From the NCBI RefSeq assembly GCF_000980835.1, contig NZ_CP011312.1, positions 1,178,001-1,242,000 on the forward strand: 64,000 nt of DNA, read 5' to 3'. Positions within the stretch are counted from its first letter, which is position 1, and every line of letters starts with the position of its first letter. Shown here piece by piece: positions 32,638-41,646 of this stretch. Below the pieces are notes generated by a model. It was not told where the DNA came from, did not search any database, and saw only the letters and a program-made list of their open reading frames with translations. The translations under genes and the position numbers were made by a program. The stretch is from Corynebacterium kutscheri. GTDB taxonomy: Bacteria > Actinomycetota > Actinomycetes > Mycobacteriales > Mycobacteriaceae.

Positions 32638-33579
32638 CTAAAAACCGGGTGAATCGGAACCGGCAATTAAGCTAAAAAGCACTGCCATACGGGTGTACAC
32701 ACCATTATTAACCTGTTGCAAAATAGCTGTTTGTGGTGAATCCGCTACCGAAAAATTAATTTCCATTCCACGCAACATTGGCCCAGGGTGCATAATAATT
32801 GCGTGTTTTCCTAATGCCTTTGCGCGTTGTTGAGACATGCCATATAAAGTGGCGTATTCACGATGAGAAGGAAAAAATCCTCCATGCATGCGCTCTTGCT
32901 GTACGCGCAGCATCATCACGACATCTGCATCGCTAAGTTCAGCATCCATGTCATAGGAATATCGAACCGGCCAATTATCTACCCCATGTGGCAATAGGGT
33001 TGGTGGGGCAACTAATACTACTTCTGCGCCCAAGGTAGATAAGAGATCAACATTAGAGCGAACTACTCGTGAATGAAGACAATCACCTACGATGACAATC
33101 TTTTTTCCATTAATTGTGCCAATACGCTGCCGCATGGTTACTGCATCAAGAAGTGCTTGAGTGGGATGCTGATGTGCACCATCACCGGCATTAATAACAC
33201 ATGGCCCAGTACCTTCTTGAGTAACCCATTGGGCTAATTGCTGAGCTGCCCCCGAAGACGGGTGACGAATAATCAATGCATCAGCACCAATAGCGGTTAA
33301 TGTTAGCCCGGTGTCTTTTAACGACTCCCCTTTTTTTACCGAAGAAGATGATGCAGAAATATTAATAACATCTGCACTCATCCACTTGCCCGCTGTTTCA
33401 AAAGAACTTCGGGTTCGGGTGGAATTCTCGTAGAACAGCGTAAAGATTGTCCGCCCACGTAAAGTCGGGAGTTTTTTTAGCTCCCTGCCTTCAAGTGCTT
33501 CCCGGAATCTATCCGCTTCATTCATTAACCCAACAATGTCATCTTTGCTTAAGTCTGCAATGGAAAGCAGGTGCTTCAT
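32638..33579 (-). CDS. pyrB: aspartate carbamoyltransferase catalytic subunit
   Basis: Joins carbamoyl phosphate and aspartate. The 313 residues have [13 protein letters not shown] for carbamoyl phosphate and the aspartate-domain motif [11 protein letters not shown]. No regulatory-chain gene (pyrI) is nearby, as expected in actinobacteria. ATG at 33579 with AAGGAAAC upstream, six bases after pyrR. Confidence 0.97.
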   Translation of the reverse strand: MKHLLSIADLSKDDIVGLMNEADRFREALEGRELKKLPTLRGRTIFTLFYENSTRTRSSFETAGKWMSADVINISASSSSVKKGESLKDTGLTLTAIGADALIIRHPSSGAAQQLAQWVTQEGTGPCVINAGDGAHQHPTQALLDAVTMRQRIGTINGKKIVIVGDCLHSRVVRSNVDLLSTLGAEVVLVAPPTLLPHGVDNWPVRYSYDMDAELSDADVVMMLRVQQERMHGGFFPSHREYATLYGMSQQRAKALGKHAIIMHPGPMLRGMEINFSVADSPQTAILQQVNNGVYTRMAVLFSLIAGSDSPGF

Positions 33580-33585
33580 ATTTAT

Positions 33586-34158
33586 TTAGTTTCCTTCGCC
33601 TGGTGTGCGAGTTAATACAACCGCGTCACGCTCATCAATGTCTGCCAGTAAAACATGAACCGATTCACTACGCGCGGTTGGTAAATTCTTTCCTACGTAA
33701 TCGGCACGGATAGGCAGTTGACGATGCCCTCGATCAACAAGAACCGCTAACTGGATTTGTTCTGGCCGACCGATATCGCGCAGACCATCCAAGGCCGCTC
33801 GAATACTTCGCCCAGAAAAAAGCACATCATCAACAAGAATGACGATTTTATTATCAACACCGCCTACTGGGATATCAGTAACTTGTAAAGCTCGGTGTGG
33901 CTTAGTACGTAAATCGTCACGGTATAAGGTGATATCGAGGCTTCCTACAGGAAGTACAACACCGGTAAATTCTTCAATCTTGGCGGCCAAACGCCTGGCC
34001 AAGGGAACTCCACCAGAAGGAATACCTAGCAACATAACACGCGGATCGATAGTGGTATCCAACGCTGTTTTTTCAATAATTTGGTGCGCAATGCGTGCCA
34101 CAGTACGTGCAACATCAGCTGCACTAAGCAGCTCTATTGCTTCGGTCTGTTCACTCAT
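33586..34158 (-). CDS. pyrR: PyrR regulator / uracil phosphoribosyltransferase-like
   Basis: PyrR binds pyr mRNA in response to UMP and may also have uracil phosphoribosyltransferase activity. The 190-residue protein has the PRPP loop [19 protein letters not shown] and the basic RNA-binding face. ATG at 34158 with AGGAGG a few bases upstream. That ribosome binding site is itself inside the putative PyrR-target hairpin described separately, so autoregulation at translation is likely, as shown for Mycobacterium smegmatis. Confidence 0.96.
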   Translation of the reverse strand: MSEQTEAIELLSAADVARTVARIAHQIIEKTALDTTIDPRVMLLGIPSGGVPLARRLAAKIEEFTGVVLPVGSLDITLYRDDLRTKPHRALQVTDIPVGGVDNKIVILVDDVLFSGRSIRAALDGLRDIGRPEQIQLAVLVDRGHRQLPIRADYVGKNLPTARSESVHVLLADIDERDAVVLTRTPGEGN

Positions 34159-34191
34159 CGGACCTCCTTCCCCGCCTCTCTGTGCGGTCCG
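34159..34191 (-). promoter_or_regulatory. PyrR-binding-type leader hairpin covering the pyrR ribosome binding site
   Basis: In the minus-strand leader CGGACC (34191-34186) pairs perfectly with GGTCCG (34164-34159) directly before the ATG. This takes up part of AGGAGG (34168-34163). The loop carries ACAGAGAGGC (34183-34174), matching the GAGAGG core of the PyrR recognition loop known from Bacillus. An alternative inner stem CCGC/GCGG (34187-34184 with 34175-34172) is mutually exclusive with the outer stem. Binding by PyrR is inferred. Confidence 0.7.
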
Positions 34192-34253
34192 TTAAAGGAT
34201 GTCTGTTTAAACTACCGTCAGCGATATTAGCACATCTACGGTCAAGGAAAACT

Positions 34254-34282
34254 TTTATAGTTTTAACTTTCCTGCTTGTCTT
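34254..34282 (-). promoter_or_regulatory. sigma-A-type promoter of the pyr operon
   Basis: On the minus strand AAGACA (34282-34277) and TATAAA (34259-34254) are 17 bases apart, predicting a leader of about 90 bases that contains the PyrR-type hairpin and an ACCGT/ACGGT stem (34242-34214). The block is nearly identical to the def promoter. Confidence 0.6.
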
Positions 34283-34339
34283 TATCAAAGACTATGCTTG
34301 CAATAGAGAAAATAAGTTTTAGCTCCGGAAAGGTTGTCT

Positions 34340-35707
34340 GTGGTCTTACGCACCTCGCACATTGTTCCTGCCGATCGTGCTTTTGTTTGGCAGTGGCACA
34401 CTCAACCAGGTGTGTCTGCCAGATTGATGCCTACCTTTTTTCCCATGACTGCGCGCTCACAGGCCACGAACCTTGCTACTGGCACCACGGTATTTGCGCT
34501 ACCAGCGGGATTGCGGTGGGAATCACGTCATGATCTTTCCGGCTATATCGAAGGACGAAAATTCAGCGATGTTTGCATTAAATCCCCGATTAAAGCACTA
34601 GCCAATTGGCGCCATGTACACGAATTTTTCGATCATGAATCAGGAACACTAATTACCGACTCGGTACACACTCGTATTCCGCATAATGCGATTATTCCCC
34701 TACTTGCATATCGCCAACAACAACTTATTCACGACATCAGCAGCGCTCAACGTTTTGCTTGCCTAGGCAATAATGCTGCTCCATTAACCATCGCTCTTAG
34801 TGGTAGTCGCGGTACCATAGGTAGTGCACTGCGAGCATTTTTAAGTGTTCTTGGGCATAAAGTTATTGTGTTAGTCCGCAAACCGGGAACCAAGAAACTA
34901 AAAAGTTATCAACGCCATTGGAACCCGATTAATCCTGATCCTGATTTGCTTAACGACATCGATGTACTTGTTCACCTCGCCGGCGAACCAATTCGCGGAC
35001 GCTTTACGCAAGCACATATGTCTGCACTTCGAGAGTCTAGAATCACACCTACTTTTAAACTCGCAGAATTAGTTGCCACGAGTACTCGTTGTTCAACCAT
35101 GGTTACTGCTAGTGCAATGGGTTTTTATGGGTGTGATAAACAAGCAGAGCTATTAAGCGAAGAATCACCACAAGGAGAAGGATTTTTAGCCGAGCTTTGT
35201 GCAGATTGGGAGCATGCCTGTCAACCAGCTATTTCCGCTGGCAAACGTGTTGTTACTGTGCGTACCGGTGTTGTGTTAAGTAGCTCTGGCGGTATTTTAC
35301 CGGTATTAAAAACACTTTTTTCTACCGGTTTAGGTGGAAAACTTACCCACGGCGATAGTTGGCTACCCTGGATTTCTATTGATGATCTCACTGATATTTA
35401 TGTTCGGGCAATCGTCGATAAGCGATTAAGTGGCAGTATTAATGCCTGCGCACCAAATCCAATACACAATTCTACGCTTACTAATGAATTAGCTCTTCAG
35501 CTTGATCGACCAGCACTTTTCCCCATACCCGATTTTGGACCCAAGTTACTTTTTGGCACCCAGGGGGCAACAGAATTCGCGCTAGCTAGTCACCGTGCGA
35601 TTCCGAAAAAGCTCACCACGCTTGGTCATACTTTCCGTTATCCTCAAATAAACGAAGCTCTTGCCCATGAGTTAGGTAATGAAAAGCTTTTTGATACCAC
35701 TGTGTAG
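34340..35707 (+). CDS. SDR39U1/YfcH-type epimerase (TIGR01777-like) with N-terminal SRPBCC-like domain
   Basis: Two-part protein of about 455 residues. The first 148 residues look like a START/SRPBCC ligand-binding domain as found fused to this family in actinobacteria. The rest is an NAD(P)-dependent extended short-chain dehydrogenase with SGSRGTIG (around 154), DVLVHLAGEPI, SAMGFYG containing the catalytic Tyr, and RTGVVLS. The substrate is unknown. GTG at 34340 has GGAAAGG six bases ahead; the TTG at 34334 would touch it. It is transcribed divergently from pyrR and followed by two YbjN genes with 8 bases and then overlap. Confidence 0.82.
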   Translation: MVLRTSHIVPADRAFVWQWHTQPGVSARLMPTFFPMTARSQATNLATGTTVFALPAGLRWESRHDLSGYIEGRKFSDVCIKSPIKALANWRHVHEFFDHESGTLITDSVHTRIPHNAIIPLLAYRQQQLIHDISSAQRFACLGNNAAPLTIALSGSRGTIGSALRAFLSVLGHKVIVLVRKPGTKKLKSYQRHWNPINPDPDLLNDIDVLVHLAGEPIRGRFTQAHMSALRESRITPTFKLAELVATSTRCSTMVTASAMGFYGCDKQAELLSEESPQGEGFLAELCADWEHACQPAISAGKRVVTVRTGVVLSSSGGILPVLKTLFSTGLGGKLTHGDSWLPWISIDDLTDIYVRAIVDKRLSGSINACAPNPIHNSTLTNELALQLDRPALFPIPDFGPKLLFGTQGATEFALASHRAIPKKLTTLGHTFRYPQINEALAHELGNEKLFDTTV

Positions 35708-35715
35708 AGGATCCT

Positions 35716-36189
35716 ATGCCTAATAAAGAAAATGATAAGATTCTGAAAGTCTCTACCAACCAGCCAAAGCAATTATTAGAACAGGTTGCTGCAATTTTAG
35801 CTGATGAAAACCTTAAATATGAGTGGTCGGCTGAACATACAGTACTTAATACAGGCTTTATTAATCAATCCATCAGCTTTTTCATCCAGGATAATCATCT
35901 TATTGCGCTTACTCGCTGGCGGGGACAACCATCAGCAGATACTGCCGCAGATATTATGACCCAAATTGCACAATGGAACACTACCCAATTGGCACCAAGT
36001 GTGAGCTTTAGTGAATCAAACACCGGGCTTATCCTCTTAGCACAGCGAAGCCTTTGGATAGGAAATGGTATCAGTATCAACCAACTAGGTGCGTTTAGTT
36101 TATTAGCTTTAGAAAGTTTTATCGCACTGTGGAATCGTTGGGAAATCAATGTACCTGAACTTATTACCTGGGAGACTGATAATGCCTAA
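35716..36189 (+). CDS. YbjN domain-containing protein (first of two)
   Basis: 157-residue acidic protein with the YbjN fold (related to type III secretion chaperone-like folds), of unknown molecular function in actinobacteria. No signal peptide or membrane segment is visible. Characteristic segments include LAPSVSFSES-type and LALESFIALWNRW near the C-terminus. ATG at 35716 with GAGGAT just upstream, eight bases after the epimerase gene. It overlaps the next YbjN-like gene by eight bases. Confidence 0.75.
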   Translation: MPNKENDKILKVSTNQPKQLLEQVAAILADENLKYEWSAEHTVLNTGFINQSISFFIQDNHLIALTRWRGQPSADTAADIMTQIAQWNTTQLAPSVSFSESNTGLILLAQRSLWIGNGISINQLGAFSLLALESFIALWNRWEINVPELITWETDNA

Positions 36190-36610
36190 CCCCGTTACTA
36201 TTTCACGTATTGCGCACATCATGTCTAACTTGGGAATCACCTTAGAGATGAGTCAGTCTCATCTGGGATATGCAGTAGCTAATATCGAGGGCATTAACTT
36301 TAGTTTTGGAGTGCTGCATAATTCTATGTTTATTCGTGGTGATAAGCCTTTAAACCCAGAACTGGAAAAATTTAGCCCACAGGCTTATTTAACCGCCAAT
36401 ACTTTAAATTCACACCTAGCCACAGTTCGAGTCAGCATAGTTGAACACGAGGATATTTCACTTATACGCATAGATAAAGAAGCTGTCATTGCAGCTGGTC
36501 TCAGTGATGAGCAATTACTGGGATTACTTTCGTATAGTGTGACAGCTATTGTGCAAGGTTTTCAATATTGGAATGATTTACTCCCGCAGTTTCAGCAAGC
36601 CACCAGCTAA
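36182..36610 (+). CDS. YbjN domain-containing protein (second of two)
   Basis: 142-residue protein related to the YbjN family and apparently paralogous to the preceding gene (both show a beta-rich N-terminus and a helix near the end). The ATG at 36182 overlaps the upstream stop (ATGCCTAA) and has GGGAG seven bases upstream, so translation is probably coupled. The pair may form a heterodimer; this is inference from position. It ends at a convergent terminator shared with nusB. Confidence 0.75.
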   Translation: MPNPVTISRIAHIMSNLGITLEMSQSHLGYAVANIEGINFSFGVLHNSMFIRGDKPLNPELEKFSPQAYLTANTLNSHLATVRVSIVEHEDISLIRIDKEAVIAAGLSDEQLLGLLSYSVTAIVQGFQYWNDLLPQFQQATS

Positions 36611-36611
36611 A

Positions 36612-36652
36612 TAATAAAACCGCCGAGATTCCACATTAAGGAAAATCGGCGG
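36612..36652 (-). terminator. terminator between nusB and the YbjN gene
   Basis: CCGCCGA (36620-36626) pairs with TCGGCGG (36646-36652), with a second TTCC/GGAA helix inside a 2x2 internal loop. On the minus strand it is followed by TTTTATTATTT, making it a good terminator for nusB; the plus side has little T. Confidence 0.82.
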
Positions 36653-36673
36653 CTTACTCAATCAAGTAAAAAA

Positions 36674-37369
36674 CTAATCGCGTTCTGCTGACTCATTGTA
36701 CGTATATGACATCGTAGTTATATCCTCAGAATCATTCTCGACGCCATCAATTAACTCAGCATCTGCAACATCGCTGGCAATTTCGGTGTCAAGGTTAAAA
36801 TCGTCATCGAATTCTACGCTAATATCCGTAGCCGATAGTAGTGCTTCTGGACCTTCCGCATCGACTTCGGGAAAAATTTCTTCGGTAGCTGGTTTACCGG
36901 CTACTACATCATCAATATTGCGTACCACTGCATCTAAAAGTGCATTAATATACGCTGGCGATTGATCGGTAGACAAATAGCTAGCTAATTCGACAGCCTC
37001 AACCACCACAATCGGAGCATCTAGCTCTTCATTAAAAAGCATCTCCCATAAACCAACACGTAAAATTGCCCGATCAACGGCCGGAATACGCTCCAAGGTC
37101 CATTCTTCAGCAAGATGCGCAGAGATAATCTCGTCGATACGATCCAGCTGTTCTGCTACCCCAGCAACAATCTGTTGGGTATAAGCTGGCACAGGAGCAG
37201 ATAACACCGTATCAATTTTTGAGAGATTAATCCGATCCTCGATAATAGCTACCGGATCAAGATCACGAATCTCTGCTTCAAAAAGAATCGCTGCCGCTCT
37301 GTGCCGTGCTTTAAACCGTGAGCCGTGACGTTTAAAACTACGGCTATGCTTCCTACTGTTCTTAGCCAC
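36674..37369 (-). CDS. nusB: transcription antitermination factor NusB with acidic C-terminal tail
   Basis: NusB, with NusE (S10), binds boxA RNA and supports rRNA antitermination. The alpha-helical core (about 20-155) includes RFKARHRAAAILFEAE, AVDRAILRVGLWEML and PAYINALLDAVV. It is followed by about 75 residues rich in Asp and Glu, an extension also seen in other corynebacterial NusB proteins as I recall them. GTG start at 37369, two bases after efp; the preceding sequence lacks a good ribosome binding site, so coupling to efp is likely. Confidence 0.94.
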   Translation of the reverse strand: MAKNSRKHSRSFKRHGSRFKARHRAAAILFEAEIRDLDPVAIIEDRINLSKIDTVLSAPVPAYTQQIVAGVAEQLDRIDEIISAHLAEEWTLERIPAVDRAILRVGLWEMLFNEELDAPIVVVEAVELASYLSTDQSPAYINALLDAVVRNIDDVVAGKPATEEIFPEVDAEGPEALLSATDISVEFDDDFNLDTEIASDVADAELIDGVENDSEDITTMSYTYNESAERD

Positions 37370-37371
37370 GA

Positions 37372-37935
37372 TTAGTTGTTCACACGTGACAGGTACGAAC
37401 CATCACGGGTATCCACCTTGACGACGTTACCGATCTCGACGAACAGTGGCACTTGAATTTCTGCGCCGGTTTCAAGCGTTGCTGGCTTGGTGCCCGCATT
37501 AGAACGATCGCCTTGCAAACCTGGTTCAGTGTGCTCAACACGCAAATCAATAGAGATAGGTAGTTCAGCAAACAGTGGCTCACCTTCGTGGAAGGAAACC
37601 TGAATGGTGGTGTTTTCTAGTAGAAAACGTGCTGCGTCGCCAAGTAAATGTGGTGCCAATTCGTGCTGCTCATAGGTCTTGGCATCCATCACAACGTAAC
37701 TCGTGCCATCGTTGTAGAGGTAGGTCATATCACGACGATCAACAGTAGCGGTTTCTACCTTAACGCCAGCGTTAAAAGTCTTATCGGTGACCTTACCAGA
37801 GACAACATCCTTGAGCTTGGTACGCACAAAAGCAGGACCTTTGCCTGGTTTCACGTGCTGGAACTCAATAATTTGCTGGAGTTTATTATCAATCTTGAGA
37901 ACAAGACCATTCTTAAAATCAGACGTAGATGGCAC
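37372..37935 (-). CDS. efp: translation elongation factor P
   Basis: Relieves ribosome stalling at polyproline stretches. The 187 residues have the KOW-like N-domain with the tip Lys32 in [11 protein letters not shown] and two OB domains, ending GSYLSRVNN. The GTG at 37935 has AAGGAAG seven bases upstream; a TTG two codons earlier (37941) would abut it. I see no epmA or epmB-type lysylation genes nearby. It sits upstream of nusB by two bases, as in most actinobacteria. Confidence 0.96.
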   Translation of the reverse strand: MPSTSDFKNGLVLKIDNKLQQIIEFQHVKPGKGPAFVRTKLKDVVSGKVTDKTFNAGVKVETATVDRRDMTYLYNDGTSYVVMDAKTYEQHELAPHLLGDAARFLLENTTIQVSFHEGEPLFAELPISIDLRVEHTEPGLQGDRSNAGTKPATLETGAEIQVPLFVEIGNVVKVDTRDGSYLSRVNN

Positions 37936-38159
37936 GTGCAAACTTCCTTCGGTTATGAAACAGCAAATAAATAGCTTAAAGGCGGCACAATAGCTACCAC
38001 TAAGCGGTTAGCGTAATCATGTTACACCAGCACAATACAAAATCCCATTTACCACTCACATAATTGAACAAAGAAAATACGATAAGTGCTTTAAGCACAC
38101 ACAGAGATTGTGACTTTAACTACTTCACCTAGCTATTACCAATTAATCAATTATCAAAA

Positions 38160-39254
38160 TTAATCAATAATGATTAATTCTTTTGGTAAATCAGTTAAAT
38201 TTTGCGCCTTACCATTGGTAATAATAAGAGTATCTTCAATGCGCACCCCACCTTTACCTGGAACATAAATACCCGGTTCAATAGTCAAAGTCATATGCTC
38301 TGCCAATTCCCCAGTTCCAGTAACTGCGGCTGCCGGTTGTTCATGCACATCTAAACCAATTCCATGCCCGGTGGAATGAACAAAAAAATCTCCATAGCCA
38401 GCTTGCTCGATAATGTCACGACATGCGCGATCAACTTCAACTAATGGAGTTCCTGGAGTAGCTGCTGCCACCCCAGCGCTTTGTGCACGCAACACAACAT
38501 CATAGATCTCACGCTGAAAATCATTCGGCTGACCGACCATAACAGTGCGCGTCGTATCAGAATTAAAACCCGCCCAGTGTGCACCAAAGTCAACAGTTAC
38601 TAAATCGCCGTTACAAATAATTCGATCGCCAGCACCATGATGGGGTTTAGCAGAATTAGGGCCAGAAGCAACAATAGTATCAAAACTAGGCCGCTCAGCA
38701 CCTTTTATCCGCATGCGATACTCCAAGTGAGCAGCAACCTCATATTCCTTCATCCCAGCACGTAGCTCACCGGCAGCTAAAAGTTCCGCAAAAGCGGAGT
38801 TAGCTATTGTGGCAACCTCCGCTAACCGAGTACGTTCCAAGGAGTCTTTTGTCAACCGAATTCCTTCAATGACTCCACTAATAGGAATTAAAGTGACATC
38901 CTCCGGGCACGCTGCCTCAAGTTTTTTTAATTCAGAAACAGAAACATAATCTGCTTCAAAACCTACCCGGCGTGGTCCAGAAATAGTTTTAAGTAATTCA
39001 ACTCCGACTGCACGAGCATTCAGTGCTTCAATATCTGGTACTTCTTCTGCGATTTGCGTGGTATAACGTCCGTCGGTAGCAATCAGTGCAGAGAGATCCT
39101 TATGCAATATAAGTGCGCCGTTTGAGCCAGAGAAACCAGAAAGATAGCGCACATGAGTCAAATGCGTCACTAACATACTATCAATACGTTGACCAGCAAG
39201 TATCGCAGCAAGTGTTCGACGACGGGTAAGAAAACGAGTATCAGCTAAAGCCAT
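38160..39254 (-). CDS. pepQ: Xaa-Pro aminopeptidase/prolidase family (M24)
   Basis: Metal-dependent peptidase cleaving bonds involving proline. The 364-residue pita-bread protein has an N-terminal creatinase-like domain and all five metal ligands: Asp222 (VDFGA), Asp233 (SDTTRT), His297 (STGHGIG), Glu326 (IEPGIY) and Glu340 (RIEDT). I use the ATG at 39254 (MALADTRFL), with GGGAG six bases upstream, not the frame's first start at 39275. Position between aroQ and efp is typical. Whether it is a prolidase or an aminopeptidase P cannot be told from motifs alone. Confidence 0.93.
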   Translation of the reverse strand: MALADTRFLTRRRTLAAILAGQRIDSMLVTHLTHVRYLSGFSGSNGALILHKDLSALIATDGRYTTQIAEEVPDIEALNARAVGVELLKTISGPRRVGFEADYVSVSELKKLEAACPEDVTLIPISGVIEGIRLTKDSLERTRLAEVATIANSAFAELLAAGELRAGMKEYEVAAHLEYRMRIKGAERPSFDTIVASGPNSAKPHHGAGDRIICNGDLVTVDFGAHWAGFNSDTTRTVMVGQPNDFQREIYDVVLRAQSAGVAAATPGTPLVEVDRACRDIIEQAGYGDFFVHSTGHGIGLDVHEQPAAAVTGTGELAEHMTLTIEPGIYVPGKGGVRIEDTLIITNGKAQNLTDLPKELIIID

Positions 39255-39364
39255 GGTGCGCTCCCTAAAACACAATTAAAGAGGTTAGTTATATGCCCAT
39301 AGTAGACCTCGTGGTTGTTCAAAAGTATCTCTTTGCATAGAAAAAATTTAAGACTGCAAAAAAT

Positions 39365-39805
39365 CTATCCTCGATGCGCAAGTAAAAAATCTACCGCATA
39401 CTCATATCCACGAACACCCAATCCAGCGATCACACCGAGAGCAAGAGCAGAAAGATAGGAATGATGCCGGAATTTTTCCCGAGCATGTACATTTGAAATA
39501 TGCACCTCAATAAACCCTGGCCCATCAGCAACCTCAGCCAAAGCATCCCGTAGCGCTACCGATGTATGCGTATATCCGCCAGGATTAATAATTACTGGCC
39601 ACTGCTTATCGACGGCTTCATGCACCCAGTCAATAAGCTCGCCTTCATGATTCGATTGTCGAGCTATTAACTGTGCCCCACGTTGTTGAGCATAGTTTTT
39701 TAAACGTTCTTCTACATCAACAAGAGTGGTTGAACCATATATCTCTGGTTGGCGTTTACCTAATCGGTTGAGATTTGGACCATTAAGGACAAGTATCGTG
39801 ATCAT
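39365..39805 (-). CDS. aroQ: 3-dehydroquinate dehydratase, type II
   Basis: Third step of the shikimate pathway. The 146-residue enzyme has the type II motifs [18 protein letters not shown] (with active-site Arg and Tyr), [16 protein letters not shown] and [17 protein letters not shown] at 39805 with GGAG seven bases upstream, one base after the aroB stop; the longer frame overlaps aroB. Confidence 0.97.
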   Translation of the reverse strand: MITILVLNGPNLNRLGKRQPEIYGSTTLVDVEERLKNYAQQRGAQLIARQSNHEGELIDWVHEAVDKQWPVIINPGGYTHTSVALRDALAEVADGPGFIEVHISNVHAREKFRHHSYLSALALGVIAGLGVRGYEYAVDFLLAHRG

Positions 39806-39806
39806 T

Positions 39807-40892
39807 TTATTTCTCCGGTGCAAGCGCCTGATAGGCTTGATCTAACTCAGCAACACTTGGGTTTTCGATACGAGTGGTCTGGCCTACCTCGGTAATCGCT
39901 ACAAAACGAATAGCTCCATCGCGATTCTTTTTATCTCTAGTCATGGCTGTGTAGAGCTCATCAAAACGATCTTGAGCGTAGCTAGTAGGTAAACCAACTG
40001 CCTTAAGAATATTGCTATGTCGTCTTAGCAAAGCATCGTCAATAAGCCCGCGTTGGTAGGCAAGATTGGCGACAAACATCATGCCTACAGCTACGGCACG
40101 GCCATGGCGCCAACTAAAGTTTTCATAAAGCTCAACTGCATGTCCGAAAGTATGTCCATAGTTAAGGATTTCTCGCAGACTGGATTCTTTAAGGTCTTGG
40201 CTTACCACTCGTGCCTTCACTATTACCGAGCGCTGAATAAGCTCAGGTAAAAATCCGTCTACTCTTAAACATGCTGCGGGGTCTTGTTCATAGCGGCGTA
40301 GAATTTCTTCGTCAGCGATGAAACCAGTTTTAATAATTTCTGCGCTACCAGCAATAAGCTCTTCGGTAGGCAAAGTATTTAAGAAATCAAGATCAATAAA
40401 CACAGCCGCGGGTTCATGAAAACAACCCACTAAATTTTTACCAGCAGCTGTGTTAATTCCGGTTTTACCACCAACAGCTGCATCAACCATTGCCAAAAGT
40501 GTGGTGGGAACCTGAATAACCTTGATACCGCGCATCCAACATGCTGCCACGAAACCAGCTAGATCAGTAGCTGCTCCCCCACCGAGGCCAATAATAAGAT
40601 CGGTACGAGAAAAATTCTCCGTGCCTAATTTATCCCATAGCTCACCGGCAACCTGAAGAGTTTTAGCGTCTTCTGCATCAGGAATTTCCCAAACAAAACA
40701 GCTAAAACCAGCTTGCGTACAAGCTTGTTCTAGCGCTAAAGCATACTTATCAACGCTCGTTTGGGTAATAATCGCAACCTTATGTGCACCACTGTGACGC
40801 ACTTTTTCCACGATTTGGTTATTTAACCCATGATCAATGATTACGTCATAGGCTGTATTGCCCGATACTTCTACGACTGCCATATCCGGCAC
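39807..40892 (-). CDS. aroB: 3-dehydroquinate synthase
   Basis: Converts DAHP to 3-dehydroquinate using NAD and zinc, second step of the shikimate pathway. The 361 residues show the NAD loop [16 protein letters not shown], the zinc ligands in SAEIIKTG and [10 protein letters not shown], and the second domain. The start could be the GTG at 40892 or the ATG at 40883; AAGGAC lies slightly too close for the first and slightly too far for the second. It follows aroK by 22 bases. Confidence 0.96.
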   Translation of the reverse strand: MPDMAVVEVSGNTAYDVIIDHGLNNQIVEKVRHSGAHKVAIITQTSVDKYALALEQACTQAGFSCFVWEIPDAEDAKTLQVAGELWDKLGTENFSRTDLIIGLGGGAATDLAGFVAACWMRGIKVIQVPTTLLAMVDAAVGGKTGINTAAGKNLVGCFHEPAAVFIDLDFLNTLPTEELIAGSAEIIKTGFIADEEILRRYEQDPAACLRVDGFLPELIQRSVIVKARVVSQDLKESSLREILNYGHTFGHAVELYENFSWRHGRAVAVGMMFVANLAYQRGLIDDALLRRHSNILKAVGLPTSYAQDRFDELYTAMTRDKKNRDGAIRFVAITEVGQTTRIENPSVAELDQAYQALAPEK

Positions 40893-40914
40893 CGTCCTTC
40901 GCCTATTTTATTGT

Positions 40915-41616
40915 TTATTTCATATCCCGAGCAGAAGGGGTATTACTAATAATCGCAGATTCAATAAATCCGAGCACATCAGCAACCGCTTTTTGAGGGC
41001 TGCGCTGATCGGTACGTACCCGATAACCTGATACCGCACGATATAAGGGACTACGTTGAGCTAATAGTTCATTGTAGTGGGCAAGTGGATCGCTCGCAGC
41101 TAATACTGGTCGAGTATTATCGGTGCTGGTTCGATTAATACCTTCTTCGGCAGAAACATCAATCCACACAACATTATGATCATTGAGCACTAGTCGATTT
41201 GCTTCTCGTAGTACTGCCCCACCGCCTAGGCTAACTACTCCATCACTATGTAGTGCCCGAACAATCTGTTCTTCTTCAAGATCCCGGAATTTTTCTTCAC
41301 CTAATTCACTAAAAACCACACCGCAAGGCTTACCTATAGTTTCTTCAATCAGATCATCAGAGTCGATAAAAGTGGTGTTTAAGGCACGTGCCAATCGACG
41401 ACCAATCGTAGTCTTTCCAGCTCCTGGAGGGCCTACTAAAACTACAATCGGTTTTTTCTTCTCTGCAGCTTGTTCTGCTGTAGTACTTTCAACAAACATA
41501 GAATTGCTATCTTCACTAAGTACAGCCGATTCATCTAGCTGCAATAAGTCGGCTTCACCAGACTGGTTATACATAGCCTCGTCAGTAATGAACCGAACAT
41601 CAATAGGATCAGACAT
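40915..41616 (-). CDS. aroK: shikimate kinase with N-terminal extension
   Basis: Phosphorylates shikimate. The kinase core has the P-loop GPPGAGKT (62-69), the shikimate-binding DSD and GGG (SLGGGAVL), and the lid region with DNTRPVL. The product from the ATG at 41616 is 233 residues, with about 55 residues of acidic, low-complexity N-terminus ahead of the kinase. ATG codons at residue 15 (41574) and 40 (41499) are alternatives; only a weak AAGAAAAG precedes the first. It follows aroC by 30 bases. Confidence 0.93.
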   Translation of the reverse strand: MSDPIDVRFITDEAMYNQSGEADLLQLDESAVLSEDSNSMFVESTTAEQAAEKKKPIVVLVGPPGAGKTTIGRRLARALNTTFIDSDDLIEETIGKPCGVVFSELGEEKFRDLEEEQIVRALHSDGVVSLGGGAVLREANRLVLNDHNVVWIDVSAEEGINRTSTDNTRPVLAASDPLAHYNELLAQRSPLYRAVSGYRVRTDQRSPQKAVADVLGFIESAIISNTPSARDMK

Positions 41617-41646
41617 GTATTTCTTTTCTTGTCCTAGGGATCAAAG

